Position numbers and translations under genes: made by a program. A stretch of 64,000 nt of DNA from Treponema peruense (GTDB taxonomy: Bacteria; Spirochaetota; Spirochaetia; Treponematales; Treponemataceae), in the NCBI RefSeq assembly GCF_016117655.1, contig NZ_CP064936.1, positions 1,240,001 to 1,304,000 of the forward strand, read 5' to 3'. The notes below the pieces were generated by a model. That model saw nothing but the letters and a program-made list of their open reading frames with translations, searched no databases and had not been told where the DNA came from. Each line of letters begins with the position of its first letter. Positions within the stretch are counted from its first letter, which is position 1. Positions 33,585-42,923 of this stretch are shown here, one piece after another.

Positions 33585-34535
33585 TTAGATAAGAGCCAGC
33601 ATTATGGCTTTTATCGTATGCTTTCTGTTTTCGGCCTGATCCCAAACTCTGCTTGCAGGTCCTTCAAACACTTCTTCTGTTACTTCCTGACCTGTTACGG
33701 CCGGCAGACAGTGAAGGAATATTGCGTTTTCCTTGCCTGTAGCCTTCATGAGTGCAGCGTTGACCTGATAGGGCTTGAGCAGCCTTGTGCGTTCTTCCTT
33801 GAGTGATTCTTCGCCCATGGAAACCCAGACATCAGTATAAAGACAATCGGCGCCTTTTACAACAGACTGGTCGTCAGAAATTGAAATTTTTGCTCCGGTG
33901 GCTGCTGCGAACGGTTCGCAGATTTTTATAATGTCCTGTGCCGGCTGCAGTTCCTTTGGTGCATATACAGAAAAGTTGATGCCGAATTTTGAACAGATGA
34001 GCATGAGTGAGCGGGCCATGTTATTGCGTCCGTCACCGCAGAAACAGAGTGTAAGTCCCTTGAGAGTGCCGAACTGTTCTTTTAATGTCATTATGTCTGC
34101 AAGAACCTGGGTAGGGTGGTAGTCGTCCGTAAGGCCGTTTATTACCGGAATGCCCGAATACTGAGCCAGCTGTTCCACATGACTCTGCTTGAACCCGCGG
34201 AATTCAATTGCACTGAACATTCTGCCCAGAACCCTTGCCGTGTCCTTTACACTTTCTTTTCCGCCAAGCTGGATATCCTGTGTTGACATAAAAACAGGGT
34301 GGCCGCCTTCTTCGCCGAAAGATGTTTCAAATGAAGATCTTGTTCTTGTGGATCTTTTTTCAAATATTAGGGCAATTGTTTTTCCTACAAAGCGCTGGTG
34401 GATTTCGCCTGCATGTGATTCAGCCTTTACCTGAATTGCCCAGTCAAGAATCTGGCTTATTTCTTCACTTTTCCAGTCAATCCAGTTTAACAGACTTCTG
34501 CCTTTGAAAGGACTATCAAATTTTTCTGCTACCAT
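33585..34535 (-). CDS. argF: Ornithine carbamoyltransferase
   Basis: 316-residue OTCase: carbamoyl phosphate + ornithine to citrulline. Carbamoyl-phosphate loop FEKRSTRTRSSFE (STRTR), HPTQVLADIMTL, ornithine-site VSMGEE and the catalytic HCLPAV. The ATG at 34535 is preferred over more distal starts because its N-terminus (MVAEKFDSPFKGRSLL) matches the family and GGGGAAA precedes it. No other arginine genes are nearby. Confidence 0.94.
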   Translation of the reverse strand: MVAEKFDSPFKGRSLLNWIDWKSEEISQILDWAIQVKAESHAGEIHQRFVGKTIALIFEKRSTRTRSSFETSFGEEGGHPVFMSTQDIQLGGKESVKDTARVLGRMFSAIEFRGFKQSHVEQLAQYSGIPVINGLTDDYHPTQVLADIMTLKEQFGTLKGLTLCFCGDGRNNMARSLMLICSKFGINFSVYAPKELQPAQDIIKICEPFAAATGAKISISDDQSVVKGADCLYTDVWVSMGEESLKEERTRLLKPYQVNAALMKATGKENAIFLHCLPAVTGQEVTEEVFEGPASRVWDQAENRKHTIKAIMLALI

Positions 34536-34659
34536 AAAGTTTTTCCCCGGATCTGAAGCGATCCTCTGCTTTGTGAAATAAAAAACATTCAGAAGTATAC
34601 TGACTGGCCTTTGCTTTGTCAAAGCAGGTCTTTTTAAAGGCAAGCCGTTCTTCGCAAAT

Positions 34660-34690
34660 AAAAAAAGCACCTTCTTGCGAAAGTGCTTTT
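34660..34690 (-). terminator. Intrinsic terminator after tRNA-Met
   Basis: Minus strand AAGCACTTTCGC, loop, AAGAAGGTGCTT and a run of seven T, beginning right after the tRNA 3' end. Confidence 0.8.
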
Positions 34691-34691
34691 A

Positions 34692-34764
34692 TAGTGGCAA
34701 GTGGGATCGAACCACTGACATACGGAATATGAGTCCGTTGTTCTACCATCTGGACTATGCCACC
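34692..34764 (-). tRNA. tRNA-Met(CAT), elongator type
   Basis: 73-nt cloverleaf: acceptor GGTGGCA/TGCCACT, D-arm GTCC-type, anticodon stem ACGGA-CTCATAT-TCCGT (anticodon CAT), T-arm with TTCGATC. Lacks the three G-C pair anticodon stem of an initiator tRNA, so elongator Met is likely; a tRNA-Ile2 read by TilS cannot be excluded. Confidence 0.85.
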
Positions 34765-34825
34765 GTTTGAATGATTGGATAATAACAGTTTGCACCGTTT
34801 GTGTCAACAGGAAAAGTCCAAAAAC

Positions 34826-35098
34826 TTAAAAAATTTCTGAAGATTTTATCATATCTTTTATTTCTTCTTCTGATGCTGCCCTGCAGATTTCTGTTCCGTC
34901 GGAATCAGACAGAATAAGTGTCGGTGTAAGAATAATGCATTTTGAGGCTGCAAAGGTTCTTCCTGTTTTTGATGAGGCATCAACTTCTTTGAACTGAAGG
35001 CCGGCCTGCTTGAGCATTTCTTCTGCTTTGCGGCATTTGCTGCAGTTTTTCTGGGTAACAAGGGTAAGAAAGCCTTTAGTCACTGTTTTTTGCCTCAA
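34826..35098 (-). CDS. Glutaredoxin/thioredoxin-like protein
   Basis: 90-residue thioredoxin-fold protein. The active site CSKC (near residues 19-22, in TQKNCSKCRKAEEML) and cis-Pro region ILTPTLIL are visible. It overlaps the end of nrdR by 23 bp (a GTG start at 35083 is possible). Next to NrdR, the ribonucleotide-reductase repressor, it may act as an NrdH-like electron donor, but the nrd genes are not in the window. Confidence 0.78.
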   Translation of the reverse strand: MRQKTVTKGFLTLVTQKNCSKCRKAEEMLKQAGLQFKEVDASSKTGRTFAASKCIILTPTLILSDSDGTEICRAASEEEIKDMIKSSEIF

Positions 35099-35543
35099 GA
35101 CGGTTTACTTCATTTACAAATTCATCCAGGTCGTTAAAATGTTTGTAAACACTTGCAAATCTTATGTATGCGACTTTGTCTACATCGTGCAGTCTGTCAA
35201 GAACAAGTTCCCCCAGATCGGTGGTTGAAATTTCGCGCGTAGACTTGCCCTTTGTATAAGCCTGGTCTTCTATTTCATTTACAATCTGTTCAATCATTCC
35301 TGTAGAAACAGGACGTTTTTCAAGGGCTCTTTCTATTCCCTTCGAGAGTTTTTCAAGATCAAACGGTTCCCTGCGGCCGTCTCTCTTTATTACCATAAAT
35401 GGTTTTTCTTCAATCCGTTCGTAGCTTGTAAAACGGTATCCGCAGCTTAGACATTCGCGTCTTCTTCTTATGCTTTCGCCGTTTGCCATTGTTCTGGACT
35501 CTATAACCTTGTCGTCAAGGCTTCCGCAGTATGGACAACGCAT
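35076..35543 (-). CDS. nrdR: Transcriptional repressor NrdR
   Basis: 155-residue NrdR, nucleotide-sensing repressor of ribonucleotide reductase genes. N-terminal zinc ribbon CPYCGSLDDKV and CLSCGYRFTSYER, followed by the ATP-cone (FMVIKRDGRREPFDLEKL). Normal length. Followed by the glutaredoxin-like gene. Confidence 0.96.
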   Translation of the reverse strand: MRCPYCGSLDDKVIESRTMANGESIRRRRECLSCGYRFTSYERIEEKPFMVIKRDGRREPFDLEKLSKGIERALEKRPVSTGMIEQIVNEIEDQAYTKGKSTREISTTDLGELVLDRLHDVDKVAYIRFASVYKHFNDLDEFVNEVNRLEAKNSD

Positions 35544-35584
35544 TTTGTACCTCGTAGATCAGGGTAGCCTATAAGGCCACCTTC

Positions 35585-35613
35585 CATAAAAAGTCAATGA
35601 GTAAATCTTCAGA
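35585..35613. repeat. 29-bp dispersed repeat, copy 1
   Basis: The 29-bp sequence beginning CATAAAAAGTCAATGAGT and ending AAATCTTCAGA recurs at 59532-59560 and 60627-60655, where it follows the small-RNA repeat units. Here it lies alone in the gap upstream of nrdR. Confidence 0.85.
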
Positions 35614-35669
35614 CACTTATTTTACTTGAGTTTTATATAACAATCAACCTGTGCTTTTGTGGCTTTCTT

Positions 35670-36290
35670 TTACTTCTTTTGACGCGCGGTTTTCTTTTGT
35701 TTGAGTCTCTGTACAGCTTCGTCTGCTTCTTTTTCAAGGGATTCGCTCGGGTAAAGGAGTGAGGCTGCCGCAGGGCGCAGTAAAAGTGCCAGAAGTGAAG
35801 TTGCTGCCGTCATTGCCGTGAAAATGAACGGTCCGGAACGGGCGGCCTGGGAAACAAGGCCTGTTCTGAAACATATGTACAGTGTAAGAAAAGCCGCGGC
35901 ATAACCTGCAGCTGATGCAAGTACTGTTCTGGCAAATCTTTTTGTGCTGAATTTTTTTTCTGTAACATAGGGCGTTCCGGCACCCAGTCCTGAAACAAAT
36001 GCGGCTGTAAAGGCTGCAAGAACGCAGGCGCAGTAGTCCTGTGAAAAGAATTTCAGTCCCGTAAGCGTACCTGTTCCAAGGACTGGAAGGCCTGCGCACT
36101 GTAATATTACCAAAAGCCCCAGCGCACCGGACCCCGTAAGTCTTCCAAGAACTGCGGCAACAGTTACTGCCGCCGGAACAAGAAATTCCGTACCGTAAAC
36201 AGGCTGTATTTTTGAAGCCAGTGCACAAAGTACTGCAGCACCTGCCGTGGCCGAACTTCTTGCGAGTGTCATTTTTGCCGTCTGGTTCAT
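35670..36290 (-). CDS. bioY: BioY-like membrane protein (biotin uptake S-component)
   Basis: 206 residues with about six hydrophobic helices. The pattern AAVLGRLTGSGALGLLVILQ, CAGLPVLGTGTLTGLKFF and later helices is BioY-like, although the usual GPTGGYL is absent (here SQDYCACVLAAF). A biotin substrate is likely but not certain. The end is Lys-rich. Its start overlaps the lnt stop by 4 bp. Confidence 0.65.
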   Translation of the reverse strand: MNQTAKMTLARSSATAGAAVLCALASKIQPVYGTEFLVPAAVTVAAVLGRLTGSGALGLLVILQCAGLPVLGTGTLTGLKFFSQDYCACVLAAFTAAFVSGLGAGTPYVTEKKFSTKRFARTVLASAAGYAAAFLTLYICFRTGLVSQAARSGPFIFTAMTAATSLLALLLRPAAASLLYPSESLEKEADEAVQRLKQKKTARQKK

Positions 36291-38089
36291 TTTTTACTGT
36301 CCTTTTTTCCTATGGTTACCGTTATCTGTACAAAATGCGGCAGCGAAAGTTTTTTCTGTTCAAAAACGTTTTTTGCGGCTGACCATGCAAGGTACAAAAG
36401 AACTGCCGCCGCAGCAATGTACACAAGCCAGTCTCCTGCAACGGAATAAAGAGTCTTTGTGTATTTGTAGATGGGTACGCTGAATCCTACAGAAGCTTCT
36501 TCAAAAAGCGGAAGGTCTGCAATTATTTTGCCGTTAGGCGCAACTACCGCAGAATAGCCCGAGTTTGTGCATCTTACAAGAGTCGTCCTGTATTCGACTG
36601 AAAGAAAGCTTGCAATGATAAAATGCTGGTATTCGGCGGAGTCTGTCTTGGACCAAGAGTCGTTCGTAATGTTCATGAAGACTTCGCTTCCCATATTGTG
36701 CAGGCGACTGCTTACTGAGGGGAATGAGTCTTCAAAGCAGATTGGTGTTGTGAAACTTATAAAGTTTTTTGGGTTTTCGGCTTCGTTTACCGTGTATTCC
36801 TTTGTTTTTTTGGGGTCTGATCTTCCGTTTTTGTCCAGTTCAATTAACGATTCCTCTGGTCGGGCATAACTGAACGGTGCAGGCGTGTTTTTATTTTCCT
36901 TGATGGGAACTTTGAACAGCACGTACTGGAAGCCCGATGTAAGCCCCGAGTACATTCCCACTACGTCTTTCATAAATTTTTCCATAAGCGGGTTATCTGA
37001 ATAGGGAATTTTTTCTGCAAAGGGAACCAGCTGTATCTTGCTGTAGTAACCCGAATATTTTCCGTCAGAGTCAAAAAGAATTGCGCTGTTTGCATATTTG
37101 TGCTTATCCCTGTCAAAAGTCGTTGTTCCGCCTATGATGAAGGGAGTGTCTGTCTTTTTTATAAAGTCAGAAAGGCTTTCATCCTGCGGGAATGTTTCGT
37201 ACCTGAATCTTGCGCCGGGGAATGTTTTTGAAAGAACGCCTTCGCTCCAGAGTACAAGGTCTGTTTCGAGTCCGCGGTCGGAAAAGCTTTTTATTCCTTC
37301 GAGCGTGAGTTTTTTTGAGATTTCTATCGATTTCTGTTCTCCGCCTTCCCACGGGTCAATGTTCTGCTGGACAATTACTGTATTGAGTTTTTTTTCTGGA
37401 ATGCGCGGCATAAAATACTGTACTGTTCCGTATGCAAAAACTGCCGCAAAGACAAGTGCCAGTGATTTTGCTTCGGTGCGGACTGTTCTGTGTTCCGTAA
37501 TTGAAGTGACTGCTTCTGCGGCAAGGGATGATGAAAGTGCAAAAAGAAGCGTTATTCCCCAGACGCCTGTAAGGTCTGCTATCTGGATTACAGGTTTCAA
37601 TGCGTATGAAGACATGAAAAGTGTTCCCCACGGATAGCCGAGTGCTCCTGTTGACTTTATATATTCGTAGAGTGTCCAGACGGCCGAAAACCACAGCATT
37701 CTTTTTGTTGCGCCCGTTTTGTTTAAGCCGGAACATTCTGCCATTTTTTGTGTTTCTGTAAGAGAAGCGGGGTATGCGTGCATTATTATTCCCATTAAGG
37801 CGCCTTCAATGGCTGTTCCCAGTGCGCTTGCCCCGAGTGTAAAGACTGCAAAACCGTGGAAATTTGCCAGCCAGTAGCTTGAAAGCAGGTGTGTCACAAG
37901 AATCTGCAGCCCCATGATATAAAAGGATTCTCTGTAACTTTTTGCCCGATATACGGCTATATATAGTGGAAGAAGGCAAAACAGTCCAAGAAGAGGGGAT
38001 CCTGCGTTTGTTATTTCGTTGGATATAGACAGCGCTTCCATAAAAGCGGAAAAAATTGCGCAAAAAACTTGTAAAATAACTCGAATCAT
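36287..38089 (-). CDS. lnt: Apolipoprotein N-acyltransferase
   Basis: 600-residue inner-membrane enzyme adding the third acyl chain to lipoproteins. N-terminal six-to-eight helices; C-terminal nitrilase domain with Glu in VLWSEG, Lys in YSKIQLVPFAEKIP and Cys in PICFEDSFPS as the Glu-Lys-Cys triad. A hydrophobic helix closes the protein. Full length. Operon lnt-bioY on the minus strand. Confidence 0.94.
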   Translation of the reverse strand: MIRVILQVFCAIFSAFMEALSISNEITNAGSPLLGLFCLLPLYIAVYRAKSYRESFYIMGLQILVTHLLSSYWLANFHGFAVFTLGASALGTAIEGALMGIIMHAYPASLTETQKMAECSGLNKTGATKRMLWFSAVWTLYEYIKSTGALGYPWGTLFMSSYALKPVIQIADLTGVWGITLLFALSSSLAAEAVTSITEHRTVRTEAKSLALVFAAVFAYGTVQYFMPRIPEKKLNTVIVQQNIDPWEGGEQKSIEISKKLTLEGIKSFSDRGLETDLVLWSEGVLSKTFPGARFRYETFPQDESLSDFIKKTDTPFIIGGTTTFDRDKHKYANSAILFDSDGKYSGYYSKIQLVPFAEKIPYSDNPLMEKFMKDVVGMYSGLTSGFQYVLFKVPIKENKNTPAPFSYARPEESLIELDKNGRSDPKKTKEYTVNEAENPKNFISFTTPICFEDSFPSVSSRLHNMGSEVFMNITNDSWSKTDSAEYQHFIIASFLSVEYRTTLVRCTNSGYSAVVAPNGKIIADLPLFEEASVGFSVPIYKYTKTLYSVAGDWLVYIAAAAVLLYLAWSAAKNVFEQKKLSLPHFVQITVTIGKKDSKK

Positions 38090-38172
38090 TATATTATTCT
38101 ATTATCTTATATAGAAAAATTCAACATTGCTTTTTATGAATGTATTTTTAAAAGGTCGGGAAGGGGAATAGT

Positions 38173-39348
38173 ATGGACGAAATTATCAGTGCCCACGAGG
38201 CTGAATATGGTGTAAAACCGGAATGCATTGCGAGTGCTCCGGGGCGCTTTCACCTTGTGGGGGAACATACTTGGTTTTTCAAGGACAAGACGCTTTCAAT
38301 GGCCGTTAATATCCCCGTTTATGTAGCGGTATCTTCAAGAAGCGATTCCAACTTTCGGTTTGAATTTGCACAACTCAAGGAACGCAAACGTTCTGCAATA
38401 TCTACACTTAAGTTTAAGAAAGAAGACAAATGGGCAAATGCGGTAAAGGCTGTTCTCTACGGATTTTCTGCAGGCGGCTTTACTCTCAAGGGCATGAACT
38501 TTACCATCTGGTCAGAAACTCTCCCTTCTGCAGGCTTCGGAATAACAACCGCGGTAAAGGTAGCTTCTGCCTGGGCAATAAGGGAACTGTGCGGTTTCAG
38601 GTGCACGCAGGAACAGATGCTTCAGATTCTTGACCGCGCAAACAAGCTTTTTCTTGGTACAGACACACACCGCGCCGACAGTTATGCTGCCATTTATTCA
38701 AAGGAAAATTCACTGCTTCTTACGGACTATTCTTTAAATACCTTTGACATTATTCCGTTCAAGCTCAAGAACAGGTCTGTCATTCTTACTGACGCTCGTG
38801 TTCCCCGCATTGTGACATGGAACGAAGAAAGCCTGCAGCAGCCAGAAAACGTACTTCTTCTTGGTGAACTCAAGGAGCGCAAGGCAAATGTATACGGGGG
38901 CTGGCAGTATGAGGAAAACCACGCAGAAGTCAACGAAGTTCTGAGTGTTGTAAGCGAAGATACAAAACGCCGCCTTATATGCATAATGCAGGAACACAAA
39001 AATGTTCTTGATGCCGTTACAGCAATAAACAAGGCAGACTTTGCTTCTTTTGCGCGTGCCGTAAACAGAAGCCATGAAATAATGCGTGACATGTACGATA
39101 TTTCATGCCCCGAAATTGACTGGATTCTTAAGCGCGTGCAGGAACTTGACGAAAACCCCGATGACTACCGCAACCCCGTAAACTGCGGGCGCATTACCGG
39201 CAAGGGATTCGGACGTTGTGTGTATACAATCATCAGGGACTGCGATATAGAAAAATACAGGGCAAAACTTGCTGAATACGAACGTATCTTCGGCTTTAAG
39301 CCCGAATGCCATATTGTAAAGCCGGCAAAGGGAGTCAGGCTTATATGA
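38173..39348 (+). CDS. Galactokinase-like GHMP kinase with altered motifs
   Basis: 391 residues, GHMP kinase fold like GalK. Motif 1 SAPGRFHLVGEHTWFFKD differs from canonical GEHTDYN by D to W; motif 2 LPSAGFGITTAV replaces LPxGxGLSSSAA; motif 3 CGRITGKGFGRCVY replaces GGGFGGC. The catalytic Asp in HRADSY remains. So sugar binding and phosphate loop are both changed. It may phosphorylate another sugar or be non-catalytic. First gene of a run with surE and two repeat proteins; the stop overlaps the surE ATG (ATGA). Confidence 0.75.
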   Translation: MDEIISAHEAEYGVKPECIASAPGRFHLVGEHTWFFKDKTLSMAVNIPVYVAVSSRSDSNFRFEFAQLKERKRSAISTLKFKKEDKWANAVKAVLYGFSAGGFTLKGMNFTIWSETLPSAGFGITTAVKVASAWAIRELCGFRCTQEQMLQILDRANKLFLGTDTHRADSYAAIYSKENSLLLTDYSLNTFDIIPFKLKNRSVILTDARVPRIVTWNEESLQQPENVLLLGELKERKANVYGGWQYEENHAEVNEVLSVVSEDTKRRLICIMQEHKNVLDAVTAINKADFASFARAVNRSHEIMRDMYDISCPEIDWILKRVQELDENPDDYRNPVNCGRITGKGFGRCVYTIIRDCDIEKYRAKLAEYERIFGFKPECHIVKPAKGVRLI

Positions 39349-40142
39349 GAATCCTACTTACGAATGACGACGGAATAGACGCCAGGGGTATCTGCATTCT
39401 TGAAGAAGTCCTTTCTGAATCGCACGAAGTATGTGTAGTGGCTCCCTGTGCAAACCGTTCGGGTTCATCGTCATCAATAAGCATGTATTCCGACCAGAAA
39501 CTTGTAAAAAAAAGTGAAAAAAAATTTTCCCTTGACGGAAGCCCCGTTGACTGTGTTATTTCTGCACTGCGCGGCGGGTATATCCCGTTTGTTCCTGAAG
39601 TTGTCATTTCGGGAATAAACAGCGGTGCAAATCTTGGAACTGACATTATCTATTCTGGAACTTGCGGTGCTGCAAGACAGGCAAGCCTTTACGGGGTCCC
39701 GGGTCTGGCACTGAGCATTGACTTTTCATACGGCGAGTGTTCCTTTACCGGTTCACTTTCAGGAGAATCAGAAAAAAAAGATTCTGCCTACCGTTCCCTT
39801 TCTTATTATGTCAGGGACAACATGCGCTCTCTTTTGCCTCTGTGCGGAACAAAGGACAGTCGCTCGGGGTCACTTGAGTGCTTTGTAAATGTAAATGCAC
39901 CTTTTTCTGACGAAATACGCGGTACAAGGCAGGCTTCTGTCTGTTCAAGGGTATACGGTGACAGGGTAGACGTAAGTTGTGGTTGCGGTACACTTTACAG
40001 CAGCTGCCGCGGCGGCGGGAAAATTGCTTCTCTCGGAGATGCCTGCGGTGACGGAATTCTTGTGGAAAACGGGTTTGTTTCGGTAAGTGCTGTTTATGCG
40101 CAGCCTGTTGCCAAATATTTTTCCTCGTTTTCTCTGAATTGA
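39345..40142 (+). CDS. surE: 5'-nucleotidase SurE
   Basis: 265-residue survival protein SurE, nucleotide 5'/3'-phosphatase. Metal motif MRILLTNDDGIDARG at the N-terminus, Ser/Asn sites in CANRSGSSSSIS, DGSPVDCV, and SGINSGANLGTDIIYSGTCG. The ATG at 39345 overlaps the galactokinase-like stop by 4 bp, and this start gives the family N-terminus. Normal length. Confidence 0.95.
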   Translation: MRILLTNDDGIDARGICILEEVLSESHEVCVVAPCANRSGSSSSISMYSDQKLVKKSEKKFSLDGSPVDCVISALRGGYIPFVPEVVISGINSGANLGTDIIYSGTCGAARQASLYGVPGLALSIDFSYGECSFTGSLSGESEKKDSAYRSLSYYVRDNMRSLLPLCGTKDSRSGSLECFVNVNAPFSDEIRGTRQASVCSRVYGDRVDVSCGCGTLYSSCRGGGKIASLGDACGDGILVENGFVSVSAVYAQPVAKYFSSFSLN

Positions 40143-40158
40143 CTTTATGGAGGCGCAG

Positions 40159-40854
40159 ATGGCGGACTCAAATCTGATTGGCGAAGGAATAAATCTTTAC
40201 AGACAGGGAAACTATACCGGAGCCCTGACATATTTTCTGTCACTTCCCGAAGACTGCGGTGTAAGTACCGTGAAACTTGCCTATTACCTTGGCCTGTGCT
40301 ATGCAAAACTGGGCCGTTATGATGATTCGCTCCTCTACCTTGAGCAGGTTGTTACTTCTTCTGACATGGACGACAGCGAGTCCTCAGAAAGAATTCTGCA
40401 GTGCCGCTATCTTCTTGCTATAATATACTGTCTGAGCGGCCGCAAAAAGCTGGCAGACTTTGAACTAAACAAACTTCTGGAAACAGGATACAAAAAGGCT
40501 TCGGTCTATGCTTCAATGGCCTATGTTGCGTGGGAGCAGGGAGACTCTTCGGGCAGCAAGGAACTTTATACACGCGCTCTGGACGAAGATCCGCAGAACC
40601 CCACGGCTCTTAACGGACTTGGCTATGTGCTTGCCTGCGAGGGAACCGATCTTGCAAAGGCTCTGGGCTGCTGCAAGCGTGCAGTGGGTATGTGTCCCGA
40701 AAGTGCTGCCTGTCTGGACAGCCTTGGCTGGGTATACTACAGAATGGGGCTGTTCAGCGAAGCAAGAAAATTTCTGGAACGGGCACTCAAAATTGCCCCT
40801 GACAATGCTCTTATTTCTGAACATCTTAAGAGCGCGCAAAAGGATTACGAATGA
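40159..40854 (+). CDS. TPR repeat protein
   Basis: About 231 residues made of tetratricopeptide repeats (for example ALTYFLSLPEDC, YLGLCYAKLGRYDDSLLYLEQ, ALNGLGYVLACEGTDLAKAL, LDSLGWVYYRMGLFSEARKF). No signal peptide. The ATG at 40159 is chosen over the in-frame ATG at 40147 because GGAGG lies 5 nt upstream of it. It overlaps the next gene by 4 bp. Likely a scaffold or interaction partner of that exported protein. Confidence 0.8.
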   Translation: MADSNLIGEGINLYRQGNYTGALTYFLSLPEDCGVSTVKLAYYLGLCYAKLGRYDDSLLYLEQVVTSSDMDDSESSERILQCRYLLAIIYCLSGRKKLADFELNKLLETGYKKASVYASMAYVAWEQGDSSGSKELYTRALDEDPQNPTALNGLGYVLACEGTDLAKALGCCKRAVGMCPESAACLDSLGWVYYRMGLFSEARKFLERALKIAPDNALISEHLKSAQKDYE

Positions 40855-42923
40855 GACGTTTTTTTTATTCAGTTATGGCTGGAGTCCTTGCCATTTCGAC
40901 GGTTACCGCAGCTTTTTCACAGACAAATCTGACCGATACGGTAAGAAAGCCTGAAGATACAGTAAGGTCTGCAAATTCTGGTTTTGCAGAAGAGGAATTT
41001 CGCAGGGGAGTTCAAAGCTATTACCGCGGTGCATTTAACGAAAGTATTCTTGAGTTTGAAAAGGCACTTTCATATCTTCCCGGGGAACCGCTTATACTGG
41101 ACTGGCTGGGAAAGGCCTATTACCGTTCTGGAATAGAAGGTGCGGCGTTGCAGCAGTGGAAATTTGCTGCGGATCTTGGCTATGGCGGAATGCTTCTCCA
41201 GAACAGAATAGAAATTGTAGGCGACAGGCGCATTGTAGACGGCGGTTACGGATTTACGCAGCGCTTTACAGAGTCGGGTTCGATTCCGCCGGTAGAAGGT
41301 GACATACTTATTTACAGACAGCCTGTTTCTTCACTGGCAAATTCTGACGGAAGCATCTGGGTTGTCGCTTACGGTTCCAACGAGCTTTTGAAATTTGATG
41401 TAAACGGCGTGGTTACAAGAAGACTGCGCGGGCCGCTAAACGGTTTTGACAGGCCTATGGACATTATAAGGCTTACTGACGGTACTCTTCTGGTAAGCGA
41501 AAGTGCAGGTGACAGGCTTGCACACTTGGACAGTGAAGGAAGTTTTCTTGGCTATTACGGAACAAAAGGCCGAGGTCCGGGGCAGGTTATTGGCCCGCAG
41601 TACCTGGCACAGGACAGCTTTGGCAATATTTACGTTACCGACTTTGGAAACGCACGTGTTGTTGTTTTTGACGCTGCAGGAACACCGCTGCTAGAATTCG
41701 GGCAGCAAAACGGGGCTTTCCGGGGCTTTAAGTCACCTACGGGAATTGCCTGCATTGAAGACAGAATTTTTGTTGCAGACAGCGTTTACGGCGCAATTTA
41801 TGAATTTGACCGTGCAGGAAACTATATTGGAATTCTGGTAGAAGAAGGAACTTTTTTAAGACCGGAATGTCTTAAGAACTGGAACGGATATCTTCTTCTT
41901 ACAGATTCAAATACCGTATCTACAGTGGATATTTCTACAGGTGCGGTTTACGAAAATGCCAGAACAGGAAACGCCGGATCGCTTATTACAAGTGCCGTGC
42001 CTGATGCAAACGGAAACCTCGTTGTAACTGACTTTAAGGCAGATGAAATTTATGTCATGGCAAAAATGACCGAGCTTGTAGGCGGCTTCTTTGTTCAGAT
42101 TGAACGCGCAGATGCTTCTGCCTTTCCCGAAGTTGTGCTTGAAGTGCGCGTGGAAAACCGCAAAAGACAGCAGGTTGTGGGGCTTAAGAAGGAAAATTTT
42201 CTTGTTACAGAAAAAAAGCGTCCCGTGCTCAATATGGAACTTACAGGTTCTGCTTCGAACAATGACGTGGCGGACATTACAATTCTTATTGACAGAAGTG
42301 AGGGCATGAGAGCTTCTGCTGCAAAAACAGAGACTGCCGTAAGGGAAATTGCCGCTTCCATGAATGGAAAAGGAAGTGTAAAAATAATTTCTTCGGGCAG
42401 TATTCCTGTAACAGAGTTTGAAGGCTCCCCTCTGGAACTGGCTGAATTTTCTGTTTTGTCCCTTAAGTGCCCGTATACTGACAAACCTGCTCTGGATCTT
42501 GGAATAAGGCTTGCTGCAAACGGACTTATCAATGCCGAGTGCAAGAGGGGAATTGTTTATGTTACCGAAGGAAAGTCGGGATTCGGATCGTTTGACAGAT
42601 ATGCTCTTTCTGATCTGACTGCTTTTCTGAACAACAATGCTGTTTCATTCAGTACCGTGCTTCTTTCTGAAGGAACGGCAGACAGCGGCATTTCTTATAT
42701 TACAGACAGTACGCCGGGGAAAAGCTATTACGTTTACCGGAGTGAAGGACTTTCTGCCGTTGTGCGTGACATAACAGGAATTCCGTCTGGACTTTACCAG
42801 TTGAAGTATACGTCTTCTCTGCAGACCGAATACGGAAGAAAATATCTTCCTGTAGAAGTGGAAGCCTATCTTCTTAACCGTTCCGGCCGTGATGAGACAG
42901 GGTATTTTGCTCCGCTTCAATAA
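40851..42923 (+). CDS. Exported TPR-NHL repeat-vWA-like protein
   Basis: 690 residues. Signal peptide (1-23, MRRFFYSVMAG... ending AAFSQ), one or two TPR units (about 46-110), an NHL-type beta-propeller (about 145-405 with repeated PMDIIRLTDGTLLVSES, GPQYLAQDSFGNIYVTD, PTGIACIEDRIFVADS), then a vWA-like domain (about 420-660: DITILIDRSEGMR as metal site). No known enzyme motif. Periplasmic or surface location and a protein-binding role are inferred. Convergent with dinB; their 3' ends overlap by 50 bp. Confidence 0.78.
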   Translation: MRRFFYSVMAGVLAISTVTAAFSQTNLTDTVRKPEDTVRSANSGFAEEEFRRGVQSYYRGAFNESILEFEKALSYLPGEPLILDWLGKAYYRSGIEGAALQQWKFAADLGYGGMLLQNRIEIVGDRRIVDGGYGFTQRFTESGSIPPVEGDILIYRQPVSSLANSDGSIWVVAYGSNELLKFDVNGVVTRRLRGPLNGFDRPMDIIRLTDGTLLVSESAGDRLAHLDSEGSFLGYYGTKGRGPGQVIGPQYLAQDSFGNIYVTDFGNARVVVFDAAGTPLLEFGQQNGAFRGFKSPTGIACIEDRIFVADSVYGAIYEFDRAGNYIGILVEEGTFLRPECLKNWNGYLLLTDSNTVSTVDISTGAVYENARTGNAGSLITSAVPDANGNLVVTDFKADEIYVMAKMTELVGGFFVQIERADASAFPEVVLEVRVENRKRQQVVGLKKENFLVTEKKRPVLNMELTGSASNNDVADITILIDRSEGMRASAAKTETAVREIAASMNGKGSVKIISSGSIPVTEFEGSPLELAEFSVLSLKCPYTDKPALDLGIRLAANGLINAECKRGIVYVTEGKSGFGSFDRYALSDLTAFLNNNAVSFSTVLLSEGTADSGISYITDSTPGKSYYVYRSEGLSAVVRDITGIPSGLYQLKYTSSLQTEYGRKYLPVEVEAYLLNRSGRDETGYFAPLQ

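Noticed and set aside
34692-34764. Initiator tRNA-fMet
   Set aside because: The anticodon stem lacks the three consecutive G-C pairs and the acceptor first pair is G-U rather than the initiator mismatch, so elongator Met is preferred.
35670-38172. Biotin-related or other riboswitch upstream of bioY/lnt
   Set aside because: bioY overlaps lnt and has no leader of its own; the short gap upstream of lnt shows no conserved aptamer pattern.
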